Source: Oscillospiraceae bacterium (GTDB taxonomy: Bacteria; Bacillota; Clostridia; Oscillospirales; Ruminococcaceae). From it: a DNA stretch of 64,000 nt. Where the stretch lies: positions 18,315 through 82,314 of the forward strand of contig JAFTXQ010000005.1 in the NCBI GenBank assembly GCA_017461565.1, read 5' to 3'. Below, piece after piece: positions 18,113 to 26,589 of the stretch (position 1 is the first letter of the stretch; the number at the start of each line of letters is the position of its first letter). The notes under the pieces were generated by a model that saw nothing but the letters and a program-made list of their open reading frames with translations, searched no databases and was not told the origin of the DNA. A program made the translations under genes and the position numbers.

Positions 18113-18981
18113 CGCTCACCGCTCCAGTCCCCGCTGTTTATCCTGCGGACGGCTGTCGCACTGTGAGGCACTGCCCTTGAGGCGGTTTTTTTCGCCGTGG
18201 TCTTACCCTTTGCAGTGGTCTTTGCCTTTGCTTTTTTCGTTGCCCTTGCAGGCTTCTCCGCTTTTTCAGGAGAGCGTTCCTCGATAAGCTGATACAGGCA
18301 CTCCACCGCTTCGGAAAGTCCGCCAAGGCGGTCAATAAGTCCCTCCCTCACGGCGGTCTCGCCGTTCACCGAGGTGCCCACGTCCATCACAAGCTCATCC
18401 TTTTCCATCATAAGCTCGCTGAAGCGCTGTGAGGATATCCTGCTGTTGTCCGTTACAAAACGTGTTATACGCTCCTGCATCTTCTCAAAATAGGACATCG
18501 TCTGCGGTACGCCCAGCACCATTCCGTTCATCCGCACGGGATGTATCGTCATAGTCGCCGAGGGCACGATGAAGCTCACCTGTGCGCTCACTGCGAGCGG
18601 CACGCCTATGGAATGTCCTCCCCCGACAACGATAGAAACAGTAGGCTTTGACATCCCTGCAATAAGCTCGGAAATGGCAAGTCCTGCCTCCACGTCGCCG
18701 CCGACAGTATTCAGCACGATGAGCAGACCCTCTATGGTGCAATCCTGCTCGATGGCGACCAGTGCAGGGATTATATGCTCGTACTTTGTCGTCTTGTTCT
18801 GGGGCGGCAGAATATAATGCCCTTCTATCTGCCCGATAATGGTCAGACAATGGATATTGTGACGTGCGTTTGCAGCGGCGATTATGCCGTTGTCATTGCG
18901 GTCTTCCTGCTCTTCCTCATAATTTTCGTTGGTGTGTTCGCTGATAATTATCATTCCTTTCATGAAACAATATATATCCAT
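18109..18981 (-). CDS. tepA: TepA-like ClpP-fold serine protease
   Basis: Cytoplasmic ClpP/crotonase-fold protein of the TepA type (translocation-enhancing protein of Bacillus). The core (about residues 35-235) shows [13 protein letters not shown], the nucleophile Ser in [11 protein letters not shown], and the catalytic His in [12 protein letters not shown] Lys/Ala/Thr-rich basic tail of about 45 residues follows, longer than in Bacillus. No ribosome binding site is convincing at the first ATG; starts at codons 8 or 10 (18960, 18954) are possible. First gene of tepA-ylzJ-uppP-ftsK. Confidence 0.85.
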   Translation of the reverse strand: MDIYCFMKGMIIISEHTNENYEEEQEDRNDNGIIAAANARHNIHCLTIIGQIEGHYILPPQNKTTKYEHIIPALVAIEQDCTIEGLLIVLNTVGGDVEAGLAISELIAGMSKPTVSIVVGGGHSIGVPLAVSAQVSFIVPSATMTIHPVRMNGMVLGVPQTMSYFEKMQERITRFVTDNSRISSQRFSELMMEKDELVMDVGTSVNGETAVREGLIDRLGGLSEAVECLYQLIEERSPEKAEKPARATKKAKAKTTAKGKTTAKKTASRAVPHSATAVRRINSGDWSGER

Positions 18982-19176
18982 ATTATTTCGTCAGAACAGG
19001 CGATTATGCAAACACATTATAAGTATAACATATATTGCATTATTTTTCAAATGTTTTTTGACGATTTTTCTGCAAGTCCGAAAAAAATTTTATGCTGTAT
19101 CATAACGCAAAATATACAAGCATATATTTCACTGAAAGAGCCAAACGAGCCTTTGGACTAAAAGGAGGAACCCAGA

Positions 19177-20727
19177 ATGGAAGAATTACGCAGAAACGAG
19201 GATATGGTCTGCTTAAACGAGACCGTATTTGACGGACAGGCGGAGCAGGGCGTTGAGCTGGATCACGTACTGCCCGACTATTTTCCCGAGATATTCAGGA
19301 TACTAAGCTGCCGACTTACGCCAAAGATAATGTCATACAGCATGGCAGGCGACAACAAGCTTATGCTTGACGGCAAGGTGGAGATAAAGGTGATGTACCT
19401 TGCTGAAAACAGCAGCGAACTTCACTGTATCGAGCAGAATTACACATACACAAAGACAGTGGATCTTGGCAAGAGCCACATCCCTGCTGACAGTAATGTC
19501 ACTGTAAAGCTAAGCTCCAAGCCCGATTACTGTAACTGCCGTGCTGTAAGCGGCAGACGCATCGACATCCGTGGCGCTGTAAGCACAAAGATCAGCATCT
19601 GCGCCGTAAAAAGCTGTACTATGCCGGTGATCCCCAAAAACGTACAGGTAAAAACAAAGGAGATCACCTGCTGCGGCAATGTCAAATGCACCGAAAAGCA
19701 GTTCAGTATACGTGAGGAGATCGAAACGGGTGCAGGCGGTCTCGGATTTATCGTAAGAAGCACTGCTTCGCCTAAGGTGACAGATATACGTGTAATCGCA
19801 GACAAAGCTGTGATAAAGGGTGTAGTCACTGTAACAGCAGCGTACGGGCTGCACGACAGCGAGCTTCAGGGCTGCAGGACCATTGAGCGCATGAGCGCAG
19901 ATATCCCCGTAAGCCAGATCATTGATATCGACGGTATCGATGAAAGCTTTATCAGTTCGGCATCGCTCGACATACTCAGCTGCGAGCTGAATTGCAGCAG
20001 CGACAGCGGTATCATCGGCTGCAATATACTTGCGGTATGCCGTGTAAGCTGCCATAAGGAAGCGGTTGTAAAGCTTCCGTGTGACGCTTTCTCAACAGAA
20101 TACGAGGTAGATCTCACACTCAGGAGAATAAAGCTTATGCAGAACTGCCGAAGCATTGAAAGGCAGCTTAACGTGCGATCCTCCTGCAGCTATGACGGCG
20201 GCGAGATAGAAAGCGTGCTGGACTGCACAGCCGAAGTGTTCAACATGAACTGTACAAGAAACGACGACGGCGGTCTGACACTTGCTGGCCTTATCTGCTG
20301 TCAGGCGCTGTGCAGAAGCTCCGATGGCCTCCCCTGTCACATTGAAAAGCAAGAGGGCTTTGAATGCAGCATACCTGCCGACGACATCCCTCAGGATGCT
20401 GTTATAAAATTCAATGCCAACTGCACCGAAGCTGACTGCACGATACGCTCTGACGGCACGCTTGACATCACAGCTGAGCTTTCATTCAATGCAGAGATAT
20501 GCGGAAGTGTTACGGCCGATCTAGCCGAAAACATCACTGTAATCGAAGATAAACCAAAACACAGTGACACAAACTACGCACTGCGTATCTACTATGCAGA
20601 CGGAACCGAAAGCTGCTGGAACATCGCAAAAAAATACAGTACCTCAGTAGAAGCTATAATGACAGAAAACGAGATAGAGGACGGAGATATGCCCCTCAGC
20701 GGCATGATACTTATTCCTGCGATCTGA
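19177..20727 (+). CDS. sipL: SipL-like spore coat morphogenetic protein (SPOCS/DUF3794 plus LysM)
   Basis: Predicted spore-coat protein that anchors SpoIVA to the forespore membrane face. 516 residues, rich in cysteine, with SPOCS/DUF3794-type beta-rich domains through the body and a LysM domain at about 465-516 (ESCWNIAKKYSTSVEAIM ... LIPAI). SPOCS-LysM architecture is that of Clostridioides difficile SipL, which binds SpoIVA. The very next gene, 14 bp away, is spoIVA, which strongly supports this reading. Start ATG with AAAGGAGGAA upstream. The 195-bp region before it must hold the promoter; no vegetative consensus is seen, as expected for a sporulation sigma factor. Confidence 0.85.
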   Translation: MEELRRNEDMVCLNETVFDGQAEQGVELDHVLPDYFPEIFRILSCRLTPKIMSYSMAGDNKLMLDGKVEIKVMYLAENSSELHCIEQNYTYTKTVDLGKSHIPADSNVTVKLSSKPDYCNCRAVSGRRIDIRGAVSTKISICAVKSCTMPVIPKNVQVKTKEITCCGNVKCTEKQFSIREEIETGAGGLGFIVRSTASPKVTDIRVIADKAVIKGVVTVTAAYGLHDSELQGCRTIERMSADIPVSQIIDIDGIDESFISSASLDILSCELNCSSDSGIIGCNILAVCRVSCHKEAVVKLPCDAFSTEYEVDLTLRRIKLMQNCRSIERQLNVRSSCSYDGGEIESVLDCTAEVFNMNCTRNDDGGLTLAGLICCQALCRSSDGLPCHIEKQEGFECSIPADDIPQDAVIKFNANCTEADCTIRSDGTLDITAELSFNAEICGSVTADLAENITVIEDKPKHSDTNYALRIYYADGTESCWNIAKKYSTSVEAIMTENEIEDGDMPLSGMILIPAI

Positions 20728-20741
20728 AAAGGAGAACAAAC

Positions 20742-22217
20742 ATGAACAATTCCATCTATTCCGATATCGCCCGTCGCACAGGCGGCAATATATACCTCGG
20801 CATCGTAGGTCCTGTACGCTCGGGAAAATCCACATTCATCAGCAAATTCATGAACACTCTCATCATCCCAAATATCAGCGACGACTACCGCAAGGAACGT
20901 GCAAATGACGAGCTTCCACAGTCATCTGCGGGAAAGACCATCATGACCACCGAGCCGAAATTCGTCCCCGAGGAGGCGGTGTCCGTCACCATTGAGGACG
21001 GTGTTACAATGAACGTGCGCCTTATCGACTGCGTAGGCTACATAATCCCCAGTGCTATCGGCTATATTGAGAATGAGGCACCGAGGATGGTAGCAACGCC
21101 CTGGTTTGAGGAGGAGATACCCTTCAATATGGCGGCGGAGGTAGGCACACGAAAGGTAATCACGGAGCACTCTACTATCGGTATCGTTGTCACCACTGAC
21201 GGAAGCATCACCGATATTCCACGTGAAGAGTACGAAGTCGCCGAGGAACGCATCATTTCGGAGCTTTCCGAAATAAACAAGCCGTTTGTGGTGCTTCTCA
21301 ACTGTCAGGAGCCGTCATCCGACGACAGCACAAAACTCGCCGCAGAACTGACGGAGAAATATGGTACATCGGTCATCCCCGTAAACTGCCTTGAGCTTGA
21401 CGAGGAAAAGATAAAAGCCATCCTCGGCGAGGTGCTGCTGAAATTCCCCGTGTGCGAGGTGGATATCAGTATGCCCAAGTGGATAAACGCCCTTGAAAAG
21501 GAGCACTGGCTGAAACGCTCGGTATTTGACTGCATCAAGGAGGCAGCCGCTGACATTCACGGCATCAGCGACATCAAAAAAGCCGCAGAGAAAATGTCGG
21601 AGTGCGAATATATCGACAGTGCGTCGCTTTCCTCCCTCGACCTTGGCACGGGCACGGGAGTAATCAGCGTAGGACTAAGGAACGAGCTGTTCTTTAAGAT
21701 ACTCGGCGAGGCAACAGGGCTGGTGCTTGCAGACGAAGGCGACCTTATGGCGTGCATGATAGAGCTTGCCGCCACCAAACGCAGATACGAGCGTGTACGC
21801 ACCGCTCTCGATGAGGTGGAAGCAACAGGCTACGGAATCGTACTCCCAACAATGGAAGAAATGAGCCTTGAAGAGCCTGAGATAATCAAACAGGGCGGCA
21901 AATACGGCGTGCGCCTTAAGGCGAGTGCACCATCCATCCACATGATGTCCGCCAACATTACTACCGAGATCAATCCCATCGTGGGAAGCGAAAAACAGAG
22001 CGAGGAGCTTGTGTCCTATCTCCTCACCGATTTCGAGGAAAATCCCACAAGGATATGGGAGAGCAATATCTTCGGCAAATCCCTGCATGACCTTGTCAAC
22101 GAAGGTCTGCACAACAAGCTTTATCGTATGCCCACAGACGCCCGCATGAAGCTGCAGGAGACCATCCAGCGTATCATCAACGACGGCTGCGGAGGGCTGA
22201 TCTGCATTATCCTGTAA
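20742..22217 (+). CDS. spoIVA: Stage IV sporulation protein A
   Basis: Spore-coat ATPase that polymerises on the outer forespore membrane and forms the basement layer of the coat. 491 residues, the usual length. Walker A lies at Gly23-Thr31 (GPVRSGKST) and the C-terminus ends in the characteristic GGLICIIL. Start ATG follows AAAGGAG. It forms an operon with the SipL-like gene and ends in a strong terminator. Confidence 0.96.
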   Translation: MNNSIYSDIARRTGGNIYLGIVGPVRSGKSTFISKFMNTLIIPNISDDYRKERANDELPQSSAGKTIMTTEPKFVPEEAVSVTIEDGVTMNVRLIDCVGYIIPSAIGYIENEAPRMVATPWFEEEIPFNMAAEVGTRKVITEHSTIGIVVTTDGSITDIPREEYEVAEERIISELSEINKPFVVLLNCQEPSSDDSTKLAAELTEKYGTSVIPVNCLELDEEKIKAILGEVLLKFPVCEVDISMPKWINALEKEHWLKRSVFDCIKEAAADIHGISDIKKAAEKMSECEYIDSASLSSLDLGTGTGVISVGLRNELFFKILGEATGLVLADEGDLMACMIELAATKRRYERVRTALDEVEATGYGIVLPTMEEMSLEEPEIIKQGGKYGVRLKASAPSIHMMSANITTEINPIVGSEKQSEELVSYLLTDFEENPTRIWESNIFGKSLHDLVNEGLHNKLYRMPTDARMKLQETIQRIINDGCGGLICIIL

Positions 22218-22219
22218 AT

Positions 22220-22251
22220 AAAGACCGCACAGTGTTTCCTGTGCGGTCTTT
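22220..22251 (+). terminator. Intrinsic terminator after spoIVA
   Basis: Stem AAAGACCGCACAG with its full complement, six-base loop, ending in TCTTT, directly after the spoIVA stop codon. Confidence 0.85.
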
Positions 22252-22269
22252 CCAATTTCAGCCATGCTA

Positions 22270-22306
22270 TTGACAAATCTTATCTGATATGTTATAATAT
22301 CGATAA
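22270..22306 (+). promoter_or_regulatory. perR promoter with overlapping candidate PerR box
   Basis: TTGACA (22270-22275), 17-base spacer, TATAAT (22293-22298). A PerR-box-like palindrome TTATAAT-A-TCGATAA (22292-22306) matches 11 of 14 positions of TTATAATNATTATAA and covers the -10, so autorepression is likely. Confidence 0.65.
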
Positions 22307-22339
22307 CAATTACTATTATGCTTATCAGAAAGGGTAGCT

Positions 22340-22726
22340 ATGAAATTCTCAAAACAGCGTGAGCTTATATTGAATCAGGTTAAAAGCTTTCCCATACATC
22401 CTACTGCAGATCAGGTATACTCTGCGCTGAAGCAGAGCAATCCCAGTCTGAGTCTCGGCACAGTGTACCGCAATCTCAATCTTTTAAGCGAGATGGGTAT
22501 GCTGCTTAAGATACGAATCGCTGACGGCAGTGACCGATTCGACGGCAGGACGGACTGCCACTATCACATGGTGTGCGACAGATGCACTCAGGTGTTCGAT
22601 GTGGAGCTTTCTGAGCTTGACTCGCTCAATGAAGTGGTCTCACAAAAATACGGGCATGAGCTTACTGTTGTTACGCTAAATCTAAACGGTATATGCTGTA
22701 ATTGCCGCAAGGCTGAGCAGAACTAA
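22340..22726 (+). CDS. perR: PerR-type peroxide-sensing repressor (Fur family)
   Basis: Metal-dependent DNA-binding repressor of peroxide defence, 128 residues. Compared with Bacillus PerR all five regulatory metal ligands are present at a constant offset of 17: His20, Asp68, His74, His76, Asp87 (for His37, Asp85, His91, His93, Asp104). Asp87, rather than Glu, marks PerR over Fur. The structural zinc cysteines are Cys79/Cys82 (CDRC) and Cys119/Cys122. The winged helix occupies residues 1-60 (SLGTVYRNLNLL). The shortened N-terminus is unusual but keeps His20. Likely targets include its own promoter; rubrerythrin in this window is a candidate. Confidence 0.85.
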   Translation: MKFSKQRELILNQVKSFPIHPTADQVYSALKQSNPSLSLGTVYRNLNLLSEMGMLLKIRIADGSDRFDGRTDCHYHMVCDRCTQVFDVELSELDSLNEVVSQKYGHELTVVTLNLNGICCNCRKAEQN

Positions 22727-22733
22727 AAAATTT

Positions 22734-22763
22734 GACCTCCCCGCAGTGGGGAGGTCCTTTTGC
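22734..22763. terminator. Bidirectional intrinsic terminator
   Basis: A 9-bp GC-rich stem (GACCTCCCC and its complement) with a five-base loop, flanked by an A-run and T-runs, lies between the convergent perR and SASP genes. Confidence 0.85.
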
Positions 22764-22775
22764 TTTTTAGGAAGA

Positions 22776-22979
22776 TCAGCTGTTAGAAGAGGATGCTGTA
22801 CCACCGTTAGCCTGCTTGTAGGAGTTGATCATATCCTTTACCATCTGACCGCCGATGGAGCCTGCCTGCTTGGAGGTGAGGTCGCCGTTGTAGCCGTTGT
22901 TCAGTGCTACGCCTACTTCACTTGCTGCCTGCATCTTGATGCTGTTGAGTGCGGATTTATTCTGCTTGTTGGAAGCCAT
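22776..22979 (-). CDS. Alpha/beta-type small acid-soluble spore protein
   Basis: DNA-coating protein of dormant spores, 67 residues. The sequence has the family's two blocks: SEVGVALNNGYNGDLTSKQ, including the germination-protease cleavage context (E-V-G), and GSIGGQMVKDMI. The N-terminus is Asn/Gln/Lys rich and the tail Ser rich. ATG 22979 has AAGGAG nine bases upstream; a longer in-frame extension to 23261 has no such support and would run through the terminator of the upstream gene. Expected expression is by forespore sigma G; I could not pick out a convincing sigma-G promoter in the 140 bp upstream. Confidence 0.9.
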   Translation of the reverse strand: MASNKQNKSALNSIKMQAASEVGVALNNGYNGDLTSKQAGSIGGQMVKDMINSYKQANGGTASSSNS

Positions 22980-23121
22980 AATTATATTCTCCTTAGATCT
23001 GTTCATAATAAGAGCATTTATACAAATCATCTTGTAAAGCTCGTTTTTTCTCAAGGACTTCTTTCGTCCTTGCAGTAGTATTATTATCGGCTCAAAAAAA
23101 AATATTAAAGGAAATTGTATG

Positions 23122-23158
23122 AAAAAACAAGGCAGTACGCTGAAAACGTACCGCCTTG
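23122..23158 (-). terminator. Intrinsic terminator after mtaD
   Basis: On the minus strand a stem starting CAAGGCGGTACG with its complement (one G-T pair) is followed by a T-run, 20 bp after the mtaD stop. Confidence 0.8.
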
Positions 23159-23178
23159 ATAATTTATTTTGATGATCG

Positions 23179-24447
23179 TCAATCACAGATCTCACGGGCG
23201 AGCTTATTTGCACGTGCGTAGATCTCGTTTTCATCAACGGTGAGGAACTTGCCATCCTCATACAGTATCTTTCCGTTTACAACTGTCATGCAGATATTCT
23301 GCTTGCTGCCGGCATAGACAAGGTTCTTTGCGATATTGTGTATCGGCTGCATATTAGGCTTGTTAAGATCGATAACCGCAAAGTCTGCACACTTGCCCTC
23401 TGCGAGAACATCGCAATCCTTTAATCCCATAGCAAGCGCACCGCCCTTTGTTGCCATTTCCACAACATCAAAAGCAGGACAAGCGGATGCGTCCATCTCT
23501 TTAACTTTCTGGAGTGCTGTCACAAGAAACATCTCACGGAACATATCAAGGCAGTTGTTGCTTGCCGCACCGTCTGTACCGATAGCGAAATTCTTCATAC
23601 CTGCACGTTTCATCTCGCAGATGGGAGCAATTCCGCTGGCAAGCTTAAGGTTAGAGGAGGGATTTGTAACCATCCACAGACCCTTGTCACGATAGATCTG
23701 CATATCCTTTTCATCGAACCATACACAATGGAAGCCGCCTCCGCCGTATTCAAGCATGCCAAGCTTATCAAAAAGCTGTGTGGGTGTCATGCCGTATCGC
23801 TCGATACATCCGTTTACCTCGGACTTTGTTTCGCTGTTGTGAGTATACATAGGCGCCTTGTACTTCTGAGACAGCGCTGCCATTCCCTCCAGCGTCTCAC
23901 GCTTTGTTGTATACTCCGCATGGAAGCCAAGCTGATAAGAAACCAGCTCGTTATAATCATTGAATTTGTTGTACTCCTCCTCAACACCCTCGACAGTGCC
24001 GCCGAAGTCGTTGATAGAGCCGCACAGAACAGTCCTGTAACCCATATCTACGTTGGCTTTTGCGTAGCTGTCAAGCTTGAAGTACATATCAAAGCTGGAA
24101 GTGATACCACTGCTGAGGTACTCCATATTGGCAAGCTGGGTGAATACGTAGATAGCTTCCTCGGTGAGCTTTGCCTCGTGCGGGAAAACCTGATCGTACA
24201 GCCACTCATTGAGGGGCAGATCATCCGCAAAGGAGCGCAGGAACGTCATAGCGCCGTGGGTATGGGCATTCTTAAAGCCTGGGATAATGAGCTTGCCGTT
24301 AAGGTCTATCTCACGATCAAAGCCCCCCTGCTCTGCTTTGGCTTCGCCTACGTAGGTTATTTTGCCGCCGTCAGTGTGAAGCTCGCCGTCGATGATGCTT
24401 TCATCAGCCATCGTCATTATCTTTGCGTTGTAAAATCTGAGTTTCAT
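23179..24447 (-). CDS. mtaD: Amidohydrolase, 5-methylthioadenosine/S-adenosylhomocysteine deaminase type
   Basis: Zinc-dependent deaminase of the amidohydrolase superfamily, 422 residues. Metal motif HTH in NAHTHGAMTFLRSFADD, further ligands in FHAEY and FHCVWF, and the Asp in IGTDGAASNN. PLNEWL after the HxH is typical of the MTA/SAH deaminase group. It would convert methylthioadenosine or S-adenosylhomocysteine to the inosine derivative. The neighbour mtnA, also in methylthio salvage, supports MTA as a substrate. It has its own promoter and AAGGAG ribosome site; a terminator follows. Substrate breadth cannot be judged from sequence. Confidence 0.85.
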   Translation of the reverse strand: MKLRFYNAKIMTMADESIIDGELHTDGGKITYVGEAKAEQGGFDREIDLNGKLIIPGFKNAHTHGAMTFLRSFADDLPLNEWLYDQVFPHEAKLTEEAIYVFTQLANMEYLSSGITSSFDMYFKLDSYAKANVDMGYRTVLCGSINDFGGTVEGVEEEYNKFNDYNELVSYQLGFHAEYTTKRETLEGMAALSQKYKAPMYTHNSETKSEVNGCIERYGMTPTQLFDKLGMLEYGGGGFHCVWFDEKDMQIYRDKGLWMVTNPSSNLKLASGIAPICEMKRAGMKNFAIGTDGAASNNCLDMFREMFLVTALQKVKEMDASACPAFDVVEMATKGGALAMGLKDCDVLAEGKCADFAVIDLNKPNMQPIHNIAKNLVYAGSKQNICMTVVNGKILYEDGKFLTVDENEIYARANKLAREICD

Positions 24448-24481
24448 AAAATTACTCCTTAATTATTACTGTTATGTATAC

Positions 24482-24510
24482 ATTTTAACCGATTTTTCAC
24501 TGTACGTCAA
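24482..24510 (-). promoter_or_regulatory. Promoter of mtaD
   Basis: Minus strand TTGACG (24510-24505), 17 bases, TAAAAT (24487-24482), in the 70-bp gap after mtnA. Confidence 0.65.
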
Positions 24511-24517
24511 GACATAG

Positions 24518-25570
24518 TTACAGGAAAAGCTTTGCAAGGCTCTCAGTGTAAGGATATCTTGCTATTCCCTTTTCGGTGATTATCGCAGTGATAAGCTCTG
24601 CGTCCGTCACATCAAACGCAGGATTGAAGCACTTCACCTCAGCCTCGGCTACGGGCTTTTCAAAAAACATAGTTTTTATCTCGTCGCCGCTGCGCTCCTC
24701 GATAACGATATCATCTCCGCTTCTGCAACTGAAATCTATCGTAGAAGACGGGCAGAACACATAGAATGGCACGCCGTGGTACTTCGCATTCACCGCAACG
24801 GAGCGTGTGCCGATCTTATTGGCAGTGTCGCCGTTTGCTGCTACCCTGTCGCAGCCCACAAAGCAGGCATTTATCTTACCCTGTTTCATGAGAAGCGAGG
24901 CGGCGTTGTCACAGATGAGCGTCACATCTATACCTGCGTGGTTAAGCTCAAAGGAAGTAAGCCTTGCACCCTGTAAAAGCGGTCTTGTTTCGTCAGTGAA
25001 CACCTTGAACTCGTAGCCAAGCTCCTTGCCGAGGAGAAGCGTTCCCAGTCCTGTGCCGTACTCGGTCGCCGCAAGGGCACCTGCATTACAATGGGTGAGT
25101 ATTCCGTCTCCGTTTTTCACAAGGGTCAGTCCGTTTTCAGAAATCGCACGGCACATAGCACGATCCTCGTTATAGACAGCCATGCACTCTGCTTTAAGAA
25201 GCGGAAGAAGCTGCGACTTTACAAGCCCCGTATGGTTATGAACCACTGCAAGCATACGTTTTACTGCGAAGCTGAGATTCACCGCTGTGGGACGTGAGGA
25301 ATCAAGATAAGCACCGATACGCTCCATTTCTCCAAGGAACGCATCATAGTCCTCGTCGGATATCTGTTGCGCAAGTACGTACATTCCGAAGCCTGCCGCA
25401 ACGCCTATTGCAGGTGCGCCACGGACACGAAGGCTGAATATCGCCTCCCATATATCTTCTGCTTTTTCAAGGCGGAGATATTTGATTGTATTGGGAAGCA
25501 GCGTCTGATCTATTATCTCCACTGCACCGCCGTCTTCGGAAAGTCTTACTGTAAAAAGCTTTTCGTTCAT
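24518..25570 (-). CDS. mtnA: S-methyl-5-thioribose-1-phosphate isomerase
   Basis: Cytosolic isomerase converting methylthioribose-1-phosphate to methylthioribulose-1-phosphate in methylthioadenosine salvage, 350 residues. Signature stretches are [15 protein letters not shown], the catalytic Cys in [18 protein letters not shown], and the Asp in [17 protein letters not shown]. The Cys (not replaced) separates it from eIF2B subunits. ATG after TAGGAG. It follows the CobW-like gene after 51 bp that contain a TTGCGGC hairpin, so it may be partly insulated. No MTA nucleosidase, MtnK or later enzyme is in the window. Confidence 0.92.
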   Translation of the reverse strand: MNEKLFTVRLSEDGGAVEIIDQTLLPNTIKYLRLEKAEDIWEAIFSLRVRGAPAIGVAAGFGMYVLAQQISDEDYDAFLGEMERIGAYLDSSRPTAVNLSFAVKRMLAVVHNHTGLVKSQLLPLLKAECMAVYNEDRAMCRAISENGLTLVKNGDGILTHCNAGALAATEYGTGLGTLLLGKELGYEFKVFTDETRPLLQGARLTSFELNHAGIDVTLICDNAASLLMKQGKINACFVGCDRVAANGDTANKIGTRSVAVNAKYHGVPFYVFCPSSTIDFSCRSGDDIVIEERSGDEIKTMFFEKPVAEAEVKCFNPAFDVTDAELITAIITEKGIARYPYTESLAKLFL

Positions 25571-25621
25571 AGTATGGCTCCTATAAATATTGCGGCAAGA
25601 AAAACTCGCCGCAATAGAATT

Positions 25622-26569
25622 TTAGTTGAAATAAACAAGCTCTGTATCAGCCTTTTCGGTGGGTGCAATATCTGTGGCAACAAGCACAGGTCCTGTACCC
25701 TTGTATGCAGACTGCTTCTCGGAGATTATCTCGCCGCAGACCTCTACCCACTCGCCATCGGCAAACTTCTTGCCCTCGGGAGTCTTTACAAGTATGCCGA
25801 TGACTGCGATATCATCCGCACAGCAGGTCATAGCACGGCGTGAGATAACGAAATATCCCTCTGGAATATTGGACGCACGGTACACCATTCCCCTTACACG
25901 GACATTTTTGCCCTTGTAGCGGGGAGCGTTACTCATGATATCAATATACCACAGACCGAAATCGTCATGGATGATATCGATAGGATCAGCCTTTACATCA
26001 AAAGGCATATCATCCTCACCCTGGAAGCCCTGCTCCACAGTGCCGTCGTTATACTCAAACATCATCTCTATGCGTGGATTGAGTGCCTTTGTGGAACGGC
26101 GCAGACGCTTCTTATCGATATTGTTCTTATCACAGCGGTTGAATATGAGTATATCCGCAACTGCAATATTATCGGAAAGAAGCTGACGCATATTGTTCAT
26201 ATACACGTCATACTTTGAATGATCCATGAACATGAAGATCTGATAGAATATCCAGTTCTTGGGTGCCTTGACAGCCATGTTGCGCAGACTCCACATACCG
26301 TTGAACTCGATAAGTATCTGATCGGGCTTGTGCTTTATAACAAGATTTGTAAGGTACTCCTCGTTGAAGTCCTCCTCATCCTCGACAAACTCAACAACAG
26401 CTTTAGCGGACTTGAGAAGCTTTTCCTCATACTCCACCTCGCCGTCCTCACAAGCGATCACAAGGGTCTTCTTGCCCCTGCTGAACTGCTTGTCGCTGAT
26501 GGTATCAAGAATAAATGAGGTCTTTCCGCTCTCAAGAAAGCCTGTTATAAGATATACGGGTAATTCCAT
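25622..26569 (-). CDS. CobW-like GTPase fused to a YcgQ/TIGR03943-like C-terminal domain
   Basis: 315 residues in two parts. Residues about 1-200 are a COG0523/CobW-like P-loop GTPase with Walker A GFLESGKTSF and LIEFNGMW in place of the usual LIExSG. The CxCC metal motif expected after the second strand is missing. Residues about 205-310 resemble the C-terminal domain of TIGR03943/YcgQ proteins, with RVRGMVYR, RAMTCCADDIAVIG and WVEVCGEI. YcgQ-type proteins pair with DUF318 permeases; here that domain is joined to a GTPase instead. Twenty bases downstream of the His-rich CobW gene, so one operon. A role in zinc or other metal allocation is inferred. Confidence 0.75.
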   Translation of the reverse strand: MELPVYLITGFLESGKTSFILDTISDKQFSRGKKTLVIACEDGEVEYEEKLLKSAKAVVEFVEDEEDFNEEYLTNLVIKHKPDQILIEFNGMWSLRNMAVKAPKNWIFYQIFMFMDHSKYDVYMNNMRQLLSDNIAVADILIFNRCDKNNIDKKRLRRSTKALNPRIEMMFEYNDGTVEQGFQGEDDMPFDVKADPIDIIHDDFGLWYIDIMSNAPRYKGKNVRVRGMVYRASNIPEGYFVISRRAMTCCADDIAVIGILVKTPEGKKFADGEWVEVCGEIISEKQSAYKGTGPVLVATDIAPTEKADTELVYFN

Positions 26570-26589
26570 GATAATGCTACCTCACTTTA

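Noticed and set aside
18982-19176. Sigma-E promoter before the sipL-like gene
   Set aside because: AT-rich candidates such as AATATACAAG exist, but none has a matching -35 at the right spacing.
22980-23120. Sigma-G promoter for the SASP gene
   Set aside because: No pair of -35/-10 elements with acceptable match and spacing was found by eye.
22980-23261. N-terminal extension of the SASP frame to 161 codons
   Set aside because: The extension runs through the mtaD terminator and into mtaD, and the SASP ribosome site precedes 22979.
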